NCBI GenBank assembly: GCA_016290215.1
Contig: JAEETH010000006.1
Span: 40,866 to 104,865, forward strand
Source: Bacteroidales bacterium
GTDB lineage: Bacteria; Bacteroidota; Bacteroidia; Bacteroidales; F082
Direction: 5' to 3'
Length of the DNA stretch: 64,000 nucleotides
The position numbers and the translations under genes are program-made. Positions within the stretch are counted from its first letter, which is position 1. The number at the start of each line of letters is the position of its first letter. Positions 42,943 to 50,632 of the stretch are shown piece by piece. The notes below the pieces were generated by a model. It was not told where the DNA came from. It did not search any database and saw nothing but the letters and a program-made list of their open reading frames with translations.

Positions 42943-44112
42943 TTATTTTCTTCTAATAACTAACTCAATAGCTTCTGGATGTTCTTTAACAAACAATTGA
43001 GTATCCTTGACCACACAGGCGAGATAACCGCCGCCACCAGCGCCAGGCATCTTCCATGCCAAGACATCATCCAAAGCGGAATATTTGTCGATATAGCCTT
43101 GCACCGAGCCTTGAATCATGGCAGGAAACATGGCGGTTTGGGCGTTGAATGAAGCTTTATATGCAGCTGCAAAAGCGTTCAAATCCTTGTTCATGATGGC
43201 ATTCCAGCAATCATCGGCGGCTTGAGTCAAAGCTTTTACTTTTGGTTCGGTGATGTCTTTGCCTTCTATAACCGAACACCCTGGACGACGCGGCTCCATA
43301 GGAATCATGATGAGATGATTTTCGAGCCAACTCAAGATGCTTTCGTCTTGGCAAGTTTCAATCTTGATAGGCCAATACAGCTTGTCGTAATAATGTCTCA
43401 CCAAGCCCGGCATGCAGATGCCGATGCTGTCTTGAGCCCCGCTGATGATGCCATCGCTGCGTTCTGGGTCATTTTCGAAGCAGAAAACGAGTTTGGCGAG
43501 GGTTTCAGGGTCCATGTCGGGCAAACGCATAGGCCAAATCTTCTTAATCATGTTGCGAGTCGAGGTAGAGAGACCACAACGTTCACGCACCTCGAAAGTT
43601 GGCTCCAAGGAAATGGTGATAGCCCACCCAGGGGCAAAACATGAGACATACGGCTGATCAATCCATGTGCCAGCCAAGTCCAAACGAGTAGGTATTTGGC
43701 AAAGGTCGTGTTTCAAGGCAGTCGATGAACGCGCTTCCAAGCCTTCGGAAGGCGTGCGTTGCAGCACCACGTATTCGATGCCACGTTCCTCACAAAACTG
43801 CCTTTTCTCTTCCGACGAGCCGTCTTCGTTGACCACAAAGACATCAGGTTTAAGCCTATCCACTGTACCAATAAAATCCATCACGCCATCGCCGTCGTTG
43901 ATGAAGGCGTCTTTTACGTAGCGGATAGCTTTCACCATGAAAAGACGTTCCTTTTCGGGGTACAGCGTCTTGTGGTTTTTGTAGTGCAAGATGGTCTCGT
44001 CGGAGCCGATACCGACATAGAGGTCGCCAAACTGCGCCGCCTGCCTGAAAAATTCGACATGGCCGCTGTGCAACAGGTCATAACAGCCCGAGACAAAAAC
44101 TTTTTTGGTCAT
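42943..44112 (-). CDS. Nucleotidyltransferase-GHMP sugar kinase fusion
   Basis: 389 residues. Residues 1-130 are a cytidylyltransferase-like nucleotidyltransferase (VFVSGCYDLLHSGHVEFFRQAAQFGDLYVGIGSD; HSGH at 15-18). Residues 140-389 are a GHMP kinase: IPTRLDLAGTWIDQP (substrate loop), CGLSTSTRNMI (variant of the GLGTSS phosphate loop), ISGAQDSIGICMPGL (like the fucokinase GGGWQDQ..G loop) and KMPGAGGGGYLACVV (motif 3). Fkp has a fucokinase after a guanylyltransferase, but its first domain is of another type. HldE makes ADP-heptose with a PfkB kinase. This combination could turn a free 6-deoxyhexose or heptose into an NDP-sugar. Context with FucP points to fucose; not proven. Confidence 0.75.
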   Translation of the reverse strand: MTKKVFVSGCYDLLHSGHVEFFRQAAQFGDLYVGIGSDETILHYKNHKTLYPEKERLFMVKAIRYVKDAFINDGDGVMDFIGTVDRLKPDVFVVNEDGSSEEKRQFCEERGIEYVVLQRTPSEGLEARSSTALKHDLCQIPTRLDLAGTWIDQPYVSCFAPGWAITISLEPTFEVRERCGLSTSTRNMIKKIWPMRLPDMDPETLAKLVFCFENDPERSDGIISGAQDSIGICMPGLVRHYYDKLYWPIKIETCQDESILSWLENHLIMIPMEPRRPGCSVIEGKDITEPKVKALTQAADDCWNAIMNKDLNAFAAAYKASFNAQTAMFPAMIQGSVQGYIDKYSALDDVLAWKMPGAGGGGYLACVVKDTQLFVKEHPEAIELVIRRK

Positions 44113-44129
44113 GAGTCTTATTTTGGGCG

Positions 44130-44137
44130 CAAAGATA
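44130..44137 (-). promoter_or_regulatory. -7 box of the fucose-type operon
   Basis: TATCTTTG on the minus strand, 17 bases before the ATG at 44,112. It probably drives the kinase fusion, FucP and mutarotase genes. Confidence 0.55.
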
Positions 44138-44231
44138 ATGTTTTTTTGTTGGGTAGGCTTTAGGAAAGCATTTCATTCCTGTTTAGGTTTGTGGGATGGC
44201 TGGAATCTATGCTTTCCGTATGTATGTTGCT

Positions 44232-44302
44232 GATTCCCTGATCTCCAATAGATTCCACCTGCCCACCACCTCTGTCGGAATGACATTGGAGGTCAGGGAA
44301 TC
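44232..44302. repeat. 18-bp inverted repeat after the SprT-like gene
   Basis: GATTCCCTGATCTCCAAT (44,232-44,249) and its inverse with one mismatch (44,285-44,302) enclose a segment containing GTCGGAATGACA, a motif of many dispersed Bacteroidota repeats. The right arm includes the stop codon of the SprT-like gene. May act as terminator or be a dispersed element. Confidence 0.65.
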
Positions 44303-44919
44303 TATATCATTTCGGCTTCGGCCAAGGCTGCCACAAAATACCAGCGACCGTTGCTCTCGCAAAAGCATTTATAGCGGGTGCGTTGCTTTTCGCCTTTTTG
44401 GAAGACGAGGCCGTTTTTCAGCGCGAACCTAGCGCCATTAGGTAGGCTTTCCACCGTGGTGACTGCGACAGTGTTTTTGTCATATTGCCGTAAAACGCGT
44501 TGCAGGTTTTGGTCGGCGGTGCTGCTGGCCTTGATGTGTTTCAGATGTGTTTCCAAAGCGGCAAGGATGTCTTTGGGAAAGATGGTTTCGGTCATGAAAG
44601 GCTGCAATAAAGCAGCAAATTGTTTTTGCCATTCCGTTCCATGGGGTTGCACACTTCGAGAGCCATATTGTTGATAGACATCGTAATGCGCCACTTCATG
44701 GAGGTAGGTAATAAGCATCTGATAGGGATTCAAATCCAAGTTTAGGGTGATGGTGCAGATGCCGTTTCGGGTGCGTGGCGGACGGAAGTCGCCCAACTTG
44801 GAGCTGCGAGGTCGCTTGAAATGCAGCTTGAAGCGACGTTGTGTGAAGATTTCTCCTACTTTTTCTACCGAAGTTTCGGGAAAATAGCGTTTCAGCAGTG
44901 CGAGTTCTTCAGCCTTCAT
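44302..44919 (-). CDS. SprT-like zinc metalloprotease-type protein
   Basis: 205 residues. The zinc motif HEVAHYDVYQQYG at about residue 71 (HExxH), a third ligand in the downstream HGTEW segment, and ITLNLDLNPYQMLI upstream fit the SprT/Spartan fold. Spartan cuts DNA-protein crosslinks; bacterial SprT-like proteins are mostly unstudied. The start overlaps the stop of the small lipoprotein gene. Confidence 0.85.
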   Translation of the reverse strand: MKAEELALLKRYFPETSVEKVGEIFTQRRFKLHFKRPRSSKLGDFRPPRTRNGICTITLNLDLNPYQMLITYLHEVAHYDVYQQYGSRSVQPHGTEWQKQFAALLQPFMTETIFPKDILAALETHLKHIKASSTADQNLQRVLRQYDKNTVAVTTVESLPNGARFALKNGLVFQKGEKQRTRYKCFCESNGRWYFVAALAEAEMI

Positions 44920-45088
44920 CTTGAGTCAAGAGTTCGAGTTCGAGGGTTTCCTGCGGCACATAGCTCCATTTGGTACAAGTATTGCAATGGCGCGGGGTGC
45001 GACGACGACCAGGCACATCTTTGGTCTTGCAAGAGGAAGCCATAAGGATTAACCCCAAAAGTAATAATATCAATAGTTTGCTTTTCAT
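44909..45088 (-). CDS. Small lipoprotein of unknown function
   Basis: 59 residues from MKSKLLILLLLGLILMASSCKTK, a strong lipobox (LMASSC). The mature part is short and basic with a C-N-T-C pair (RHCNTCTKWSYVPQ). The start overlaps the end of the EnvC-like gene (45,085), and the end overlaps the SprT-like gene, so all three are coupled. Confidence 0.7.
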   Translation of the reverse strand: MKSKLLILLLLGLILMASSCKTKDVPGRRRTPRHCNTCTKWSYVPQETLELELLTQDEG

Positions 45089-46356
45089 TTCGATAACCAA
45101 TTAGCCGGGTTTTGCCGGTTTTGTTCTTTCAACAGTTCAAAGTGCAATTCAGTTTTCCCCTCGGTCTTGTTGGTGTGGACGGTGCCGAGGTTTTGCTTGG
45201 TTTTCACCTTGTCGCCGCGTTTCACCGTGACGTTTTCGAGGTTGGAATAAACGGTAAAATATTCGCCATGACGAAGGATAACTACGGTGTTGGCACCTGT
45301 CAGTTTGGTGACGCTGGACACTTCGCCGTCGAAAACGGCACGAGCTTGGGCGTTTTCCGTTGTGGCGATGTCGATGCCGTTGTTGGTGACGGTGACTTTG
45401 TCTGACACCACAGATGTATGTTTTCCGTATGACGATGAAATCACGCCACGTTCCACAGGCCAGGGAAGTTTGCCCTTGTTGTTGACGAAGTTGGCCGAAA
45501 GCGTTTTCTCCGCTGGTGTCAGTGCCATGCCTTTCTCTTTCGGTGTCGGCGCAGTGGTCTTGCCTTTGTTTTTCGCTGCCTCTTCCCTACGCTTTCTTTC
45601 CGCTTCTTCGTTGGCTTTTCTGATTTCTTCGGCGATAATGTCGTCGATGGCTTTTTGAAGCTTTTTGGCTTGCTGTTGCTTGTTTTTGATATCCTGTTGG
45701 ATGCTACCTTCCTTCTTCTTGAGTTTAGCCACCTGACCGTTCAGTTGTTCTTTCTCCTTTTTCAAGGCGTCTTGTTGCGCTTTCTCGTCTTTTAGGAGGG
45801 CGGTCTGTTCCTCACGGGCTTGTTGGCTGGCTTCCACTGCGCTGCTGATTTGTCGCTCGGTGCTAACGATTTGTTCCATTTTCTTCTTTCTCGCATCGGT
45901 AAACTCGCGGATATAGCGCAAACGACTGAAGGCTTGGTTGAAATCCTTGGAGGCGAAGATGAAGCTCAAACGGTCATAATGGCTCCGGTTTTTGTTGGCA
46001 AAGACAATCATCTTGGCATATTCTTTTTGTAGCTTGCTGAGGTCGGAATTAAGGGCTTTGATGTTGCTTTGTCCGGCATTGATTTCCTCGTCGAGAACGG
46101 CGATTTGATCATTATAGGCGGTAATCAGTTTTTCGCGCTGCTTGATTTTTTTGTCCAAGATGTTGACTTCGTTGAGGGTCATTTCCTTGTCCTTGGTGGT
46201 CTTTTTGAGCAACTGGTTGGCGGTCGAAATCTCCTTCTGCAATGAGGTGATTTCGCTCTGCAACTGTTTCTTCGACTTACCTTTCGTTTTTTGTCCGTAA
46301 CTCGGTGAAACGAGAGTCAACAGCAACACAATCCATATAATATTCAGTATTTTCAA
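45085..46356 (-). CDS. EnvC-like murein hydrolase activator with degenerate LytM domain
   Basis: 423 residues. Signal peptide (MKILNIIWIVLLLTLVSPSYG), a long coiled coil (about 25-245, rich in K, E and Q) and a C-terminal M23/LytM domain (about 300-423). The zinc ligands of active M23 enzymes are replaced: NNGIDIA instead of HxGxDxx, TVYSNL instead of the H-containing motif, and ELHFELL with one His left. Such degenerate LytM proteins activate amidases at the division septum with FtsEX. Ends with a four-base overlap to the small lipoprotein gene. Confidence 0.88.
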   Translation of the reverse strand: MKILNIIWIVLLLTLVSPSYGQKTKGKSKKQLQSEITSLQKEISTANQLLKKTTKDKEMTLNEVNILDKKIKQREKLITAYNDQIAVLDEEINAGQSNIKALNSDLSKLQKEYAKMIVFANKNRSHYDRLSFIFASKDFNQAFSRLRYIREFTDARKKKMEQIVSTERQISSAVEASQQAREEQTALLKDEKAQQDALKKEKEQLNGQVAKLKKKEGSIQQDIKNKQQQAKKLQKAIDDIIAEEIRKANEEAERKRREEAAKNKGKTTAPTPKEKGMALTPAEKTLSANFVNNKGKLPWPVERGVISSSYGKHTSVVSDKVTVTNNGIDIATTENAQARAVFDGEVSSVTKLTGANTVVILRHGEYFTVYSNLENVTVKRGDKVKTKQNLGTVHTNKTEGKTELHFELLKEQNRQNPANWLSK

Positions 46357-46359
46357 GCC

Positions 46360-46908
46360 TTATTGTTTTTTCAAGTGGATTCGTTCCATTTTATCCGTAA
46401 TCTTCAATGGAAAGTTCGTCTTTTCGTTCAATTTGATGTTGTTATACTTGATTTTGGCTGCCCATTCGCCCATTACATAAGTTCTTAACTTAACCGTCTG
46501 GTTTTCAACGGGCGGAATGCTCTCATTATTGTTCAAAAGCATCGTTTGTACCCAAGCCAAACTAAGTGGGATTCCAAGTTGCGCTGAAACCGAATCCAAA
46601 GGTTCCGCCAAATAGGTCTTTTCCATACGGTTGATGAACCAAACCGAGTCGTTGCTGACTTTGGCGCGCAACACTTCCACGCCCATGGTGGCGGTCACAG
46701 TGAGCCAAATGAGGCTGTCTTTGCGCATCCTTATTTGTCCCGCCAAGTTGTCGAACGCCATGCCATTGCCTTCGGCTTGGATGTCAAGGTTGGAGGTCAT
46801 CCACTCGAAGGTTTGCGATTGCGGTGGTGCAACGGTTTTCTTGCGCGAAGCACATGATGTTGCCACCATCACCATCGTTAGTAATGCTATGGTCATTCGG
46901 CTTTTCAC
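46360..46908 (-). CDS. DUF4292 lipoprotein, short form
   Basis: 182 residues with a lipobox (MVMVATSCASR). LAGQIRMRKDSLIWLTVTATMGVEVLRAKVSNDSVWFINRMEKTYL is the DUF4292 signature, a LolA/LolB-like beta fold. The family is usually nearer 240-260 residues, so this copy is shortened at the C-terminus. Adjacent to EnvC (three bases) and the TPR protein, a common Bacteroidota order. Confidence 0.85.
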   Translation of the reverse strand: MKSRMTIALLTMVMVATSCASRKKTVAPPQSQTFEWMTSNLDIQAEGNGMAFDNLAGQIRMRKDSLIWLTVTATMGVEVLRAKVSNDSVWFINRMEKTYLAEPLDSVSAQLGIPLSLAWVQTMLLNNNESIPPVENQTVKLRTYVMGEWAAKIKYNNIKLNEKTNFPLKITDKMERIHLKKQ

Positions 46909-46938
46909 GCGGAGTGTTTCTTCAAATATCGTTCCAAA

Positions 46939-48552
46939 TCAGTTCTTTCCGAGTTTCTGCAAGATGGCATTGTAGTGTTCTTGATAGGTGGCATCAGGTT
47001 CCTTGAGTAGCTGCAAAGCTCTCTTCATGTGCTTTTCGGCTTCCTTGTAGTTGCCTTTTTTGTAGAGCACCCAGGCGTGAGTATCCAAATAGGTTGGGTT
47101 GTCGGGTTCTGCGGTAATGGCTTTCGTCGACATCTCCAAGGCCTTGTCCAAGTCTTGGCCTTTTACGGCGAGGAAATAGGCGTAATTGTTGAGCACCAAC
47201 ACATTATCAGGGTCGTTGCGCAGGGTGCGCTCGTAGGCATCAAAAGCTTTTTCCTCTTCGCCTTGCTCGTGATACAGGTCGCCCAAAAAAGCGTCGAAGT
47301 TGGCTGTTTGGGTCTTGTCGGTGGTGTATCTCCTACCCTTTTCCAAATATGGAATGGCGTTTTCATTGTCTTTCAAAACTGCACTGGCCACACCCGCGTA
47401 CCAATAGAACACGGGCTGCATGGGGTAGTATTTCAAGGCAGCCACGGCATGGTCGCGCACGGCCTCGTTTTCGTTGAGTCGCGACTCGCTGATGACGAGG
47501 TTTTGCCATCCATAGAAGTCAGTGCTATCAATAGACAACACCTTCTGATACAGTTCTTTCGACTTTATTGAATTTTCCTCGATGAGGTAGTACGAACCTA
47601 GAATGAGGTAACCGAGTTTGTTGTCGGGATGGGTCTCAATGAAGGCTTGGCCACATTGTCGCGCCTGTTCGTTGGCATTGGCTGCACTTTGGTATTTGTT
47701 CATCCAATAGTCGTAGGTGTTGGCTTTGGTGGTGAGGTCGAGGTTTTTGTTGCGGATGGCACCTAAAAGCTCGTTGAAGGCCTTATCGTTTTCGCCGTTC
47801 ATCTCGTAGAGTTCGAGCAGTGAGATGTTGATATAAGGATGTTCTGGGTTGACTTCCTTCATCCTTTCGTAGGTCTTTATCGCCTCTTTGGTTTTACCGT
47901 TTTCGGCGTAAAGTTGTGCCAACATGCTGTAGTAACGGAGGTTTTCGGGGCTTTGCTCAATCAGTTTCTCGAGTTCCGAAATCACTTTTTTATTGTTGCC
48001 CTGACGTTTGTAGACATTGAGGCGTTGCTCGGTGATGAATTCGTTTTCCCCAATTTGTTGCTCGAGCAAATCCATTTTTTCCAACGCCTTGCCATAGTTT
48101 TCCGTCATCAAATAGGCTTCGATGAGTTCGCTGAGCATTTCTGGGTCATCGGGGTATTTTTTGGTCAGGCTTTCGTATAGTTTGATGAAGTCGTCGTATA
48201 GCTCCAAGTTTTGGTAAAACAACCCTAAACGGATTTGATACCATTTGTTTTCAGGGTCGAGTTGGGCCGCTTTTTGGATCATATTGAAGGCTTCCTCAAT
48301 GCGACCCACATTGGAGTATTGCTCACTCAGTTCAAACATCGAGGCATGATCGTTGGGTCCGTAGCGCAGTGCTTGCTCGAAGTTGCGGATGGCCCCTTCG
48401 GTGTCCTCGCGGTATTTGCATTGCAAGCCGTCAGAGAAATAAGTGGCGTTCTTTTTCTTGTCGGGCAAGTCTTGGAATAATGAGCCTAAATCTTGGGCTG
48501 CAACTCCTGTTGCAATTATGCATAAAACCAATATAAATAGTGACTTTTTCAT
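46939..48552 (-). CDS. Secreted tetratricopeptide-repeat protein
   Basis: 537 residues with a signal peptide (MKKSLFILVLCIIATGVAAQ) and about a dozen TPR units (for example AIRNFEQALRYGPNDHASMFELSEQYSNVGRIEEAFNMIQKAAQLDPE and AFDAYERTLRNDPDNVLVLNNYAYFLAVKGQDLDKALEMSTKAITAEPDNPTYLDTHAWVLYKKGNYKEAEKHMKRAL regions). Likely a periplasmic or outer-membrane scaffold. The same order TPR-DUF4292-EnvC behind dut is conserved in Bacteroidales, so it may serve the envelope. Confidence 0.87.
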   Translation of the reverse strand: MKKSLFILVLCIIATGVAAQDLGSLFQDLPDKKKNATYFSDGLQCKYREDTEGAIRNFEQALRYGPNDHASMFELSEQYSNVGRIEEAFNMIQKAAQLDPENKWYQIRLGLFYQNLELYDDFIKLYESLTKKYPDDPEMLSELIEAYLMTENYGKALEKMDLLEQQIGENEFITEQRLNVYKRQGNNKKVISELEKLIEQSPENLRYYSMLAQLYAENGKTKEAIKTYERMKEVNPEHPYINISLLELYEMNGENDKAFNELLGAIRNKNLDLTTKANTYDYWMNKYQSAANANEQARQCGQAFIETHPDNKLGYLILGSYYLIEENSIKSKELYQKVLSIDSTDFYGWQNLVISESRLNENEAVRDHAVAALKYYPMQPVFYWYAGVASAVLKDNENAIPYLEKGRRYTTDKTQTANFDAFLGDLYHEQGEEEKAFDAYERTLRNDPDNVLVLNNYAYFLAVKGQDLDKALEMSTKAITAEPDNPTYLDTHAWVLYKKGNYKEAEKHMKRALQLLKEPDATYQEHYNAILQKLGKN

Positions 48553-48558
48553 TGATTA

Positions 48559-48996
48559 TCAGTTTTTTCCAGTATGACCAAAACCACCTGCGCCACGTTC
48601 GGTTTCCGACAAGACCTCCACTTGCTCGACTTCAGCCTGTTCGCAACGGGCAATGACTAACTGCGCAATGCGGTCACCGCTATTGATGACAAAGGGCTTA
48701 TCTGACAGGTTGATGAGGATGACGCACACTTGTCCGCGATAGTCGGCATCGATGGTGCCAGGACTGTTGAGCACGGTGATGCCACTCTTGATGGCTAAAC
48801 CGCTGCGGGGACGCACTTGTCCTTCGTAGCCTTCGGGGATTTCCATGTAGAGTCCCGTTGGCACTAAGGCGCGTTGCATGGGTTCAAGGGTGATAGGGCT
48901 TTCGGGCAGGTAGGCGCGCAGGTCCATGCCGGCTGAGTTTTTGGTCTCGTAGGCGGGCAGAGGGTTATTTGAGGTGTTAACGATGTTGAGTTTCAT
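48559..48996 (-). CDS. dut: dUTP diphosphatase
   Basis: 145 residues. All five dUTPase motifs: [44 protein letters not shown] and [12 protein letters not shown]. Homotrimeric enzyme hydrolysing dUTP to dUMP, keeping uracil out of DNA. The gene stops seven bases before the TPR gene, so the two are co-transcribed. Confidence 0.97.
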   Translation of the reverse strand: MKLNIVNTSNNPLPAYETKNSAGMDLRAYLPESPITLEPMQRALVPTGLYMEIPEGYEGQVRPRSGLAIKSGITVLNSPGTIDADYRGQVCVILINLSDKPFVINSGDRIAQLVIARCEQAEVEQVEVLSETERGAGGFGHTGKN

Positions 48997-48997
48997 A

Positions 48998-49038
48998 TTT
49001 GAGATTCAAGATTTAAAGATTCAAGATTTAAGATTTGG
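48998..49038. repeat. Short A/T-rich repeat between dut and flippase genes
   Basis: ATTCAAGATTTAAAGATTC-type units follow each other. Similar to 5,793-5,866 and 32,083-32,118; part of it encodes the end of the flippase. Confidence 0.65.
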
Positions 49039-50539
49039 AGATTTTCCTTTTGGCGAAAGAGACGATACCTTTCACCAAGTCTTTCTCCATCCAGCAAATG
49101 AAAGCGACGAAGACCAACAAAAGGACTGTGTTCACGACCAAGGTTAAAGCCGTGTTTTCGATATGGATGTATTTCTGGGCATAATACAAAGCTATGGCTA
49201 TGGCGAAGTATAAGAAGGCGGTTTTCAAATTGTAGGGTATGGGTGCCTTCTTTTGTCCGACTAAATACGACAGGACCATGCAAACGCCGTAGCCAGCAAA
49301 TCCGCCCCAGGCGCATGCCCAATAGCCATATTTTGGCACGAAGATGAAGTTGATGGCGAGTAGCACTGCACAACCAATGCCAGAAAAGATGGCGCCCCAC
49401 CAGGTTTCATCGATGAGTTTGTACCAAAACGACAGATTGAAATAGATGCCCATGAAGATTTCGGCCATCATCACGATGGGTACCACGCCTAACCCCACAC
49501 GGTATTCAGGCCCGATGATGTATTGCAGGACGGGCATATACATCACCACAGCGAGGAATGCCAACAATGTGAAGATGATAAAATATTTCATCACCTTGGC
49601 TTGCAGTACCTTGTCGTTTTTATCGCGGTGACCGCTGAAGACGAAAGGTTCGTAGGCATAGCGGAAGGCTTGGGTAATCATGGCCATAATCATCGCGATT
49701 TTCACGCAGGCGCCATAGATGCCTAATTGTCGGTCGCCTTCCTCCCCGGGGACGATGAAACGATAACAAATCTTGTCGGCCACTTGGTTCAAGATGCCGG
49801 CCAAGCCCAATAACAGCAACGGCCAAGTGTATTTCAGCATTTGTTTTAGCATGTCGCGGTCGATGCCGAAGCGTAACTTCTTGATTTCAGGGATGAAGCC
49901 GAAAGTTATCAAGCTGGTGCAGATGAGGTTGATGATAAAGATATATCCGACTTGGTAGCTGTTTTCGTACCAGCCCATCAAAGCGGGATGGCTTTCTTTC
50001 AATCCGGGGGCGAGGAAGAAAATGAACAAGTTCATCCCGATGCTCATGAAGATGAACAACAGTTTCAGTGCGGCAAACTTAATGGCACGGTTTTCATAAC
50101 GCAGGCGGGCAAACAAGATGGCTTGGAAGGCATCCAAGGCCACGATGATGGCCATAATTTCGACAAACTCGGGATGGTTAGTGTAATCCAAGGCGTTAGC
50201 GATGGGTTTCAAGAAAACACTTACAAGGATTACAAATAGTAAAGCAACAAACCCCACCGCCAAACCAGAGGTGGAAAAAGCTTTGCTGGGATTGATGCCC
50301 TCTTTGTTGGCGAAGCGGAAAAAGGTGGTTTCCATGCCGAAGGTCAGGAGAACCAAGAGCAAGGCTGTGTAGGCATATAGGTTGGTGACAATGCCGTATG
50401 CTGCCGGACCACCAGCTTCAGCACAAATCTTAAAGGTATAGACAGGCACCAGCATATAGTTCAAGAACCTGCCGATGATGCTACTTAAGCCATAAATGGC
50501 GGTTTGCTTCGCAAGTGAGCCTAGTCTGTTGTCTGCCAT
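49028..50539 (-). CDS. Polysaccharide/oligosaccharide flippase (MATE/Wzx-like)
   Basis: 503 residues from MADNRLGSLAKQTAIYG; an earlier ATG (50,629) lies upstream of the promoter box. About 12-14 membrane helices with the usual family motifs: LAKQTAIYGLSSIIGRFLNYMLVPVYT at the start, FRYAYEPFVF, KVMKYFIIFTLLAFLAVVMYMP and YGYWACAWGGFAGYGVCMVLSY. Moves lipid-linked glycans across the inner membrane. The nearest glycan genes are 9-14 kb away, so no specific substrate is assigned. Co-directional with dut. Confidence 0.88.
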   Translation of the reverse strand: MADNRLGSLAKQTAIYGLSSIIGRFLNYMLVPVYTFKICAEAGGPAAYGIVTNLYAYTALLLVLLTFGMETTFFRFANKEGINPSKAFSTSGLAVGFVALLFVILVSVFLKPIANALDYTNHPEFVEIMAIIVALDAFQAILFARLRYENRAIKFAALKLLFIFMSIGMNLFIFFLAPGLKESHPALMGWYENSYQVGYIFIINLICTSLITFGFIPEIKKLRFGIDRDMLKQMLKYTWPLLLLGLAGILNQVADKICYRFIVPGEEGDRQLGIYGACVKIAMIMAMITQAFRYAYEPFVFSGHRDKNDKVLQAKVMKYFIIFTLLAFLAVVMYMPVLQYIIGPEYRVGLGVVPIVMMAEIFMGIYFNLSFWYKLIDETWWGAIFSGIGCAVLLAINFIFVPKYGYWACAWGGFAGYGVCMVLSYLVGQKKAPIPYNLKTAFLYFAIAIALYYAQKYIHIENTALTLVVNTVLLLVFVAFICWMEKDLVKGIVSFAKRKISKS

Positions 50540-50563
50540 AAGTAGATGTTTATTTCCGAAACG

Positions 50564-50571
50564 CAAAAATA
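50564..50571 (-). promoter_or_regulatory. -7 box of the flippase-dut-TPR-EnvC operon
   Basis: TATTTTTG on the minus strand, 24 bases before the ATG at 50,539. It supports the shorter start. Confidence 0.55.
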
Positions 50572-50632
50572 GGTGTTTTTGTTGTATTAATCCACAATGA
50601 AGGTCGGGCAAATTGTTTTTTGTGGACAACCA

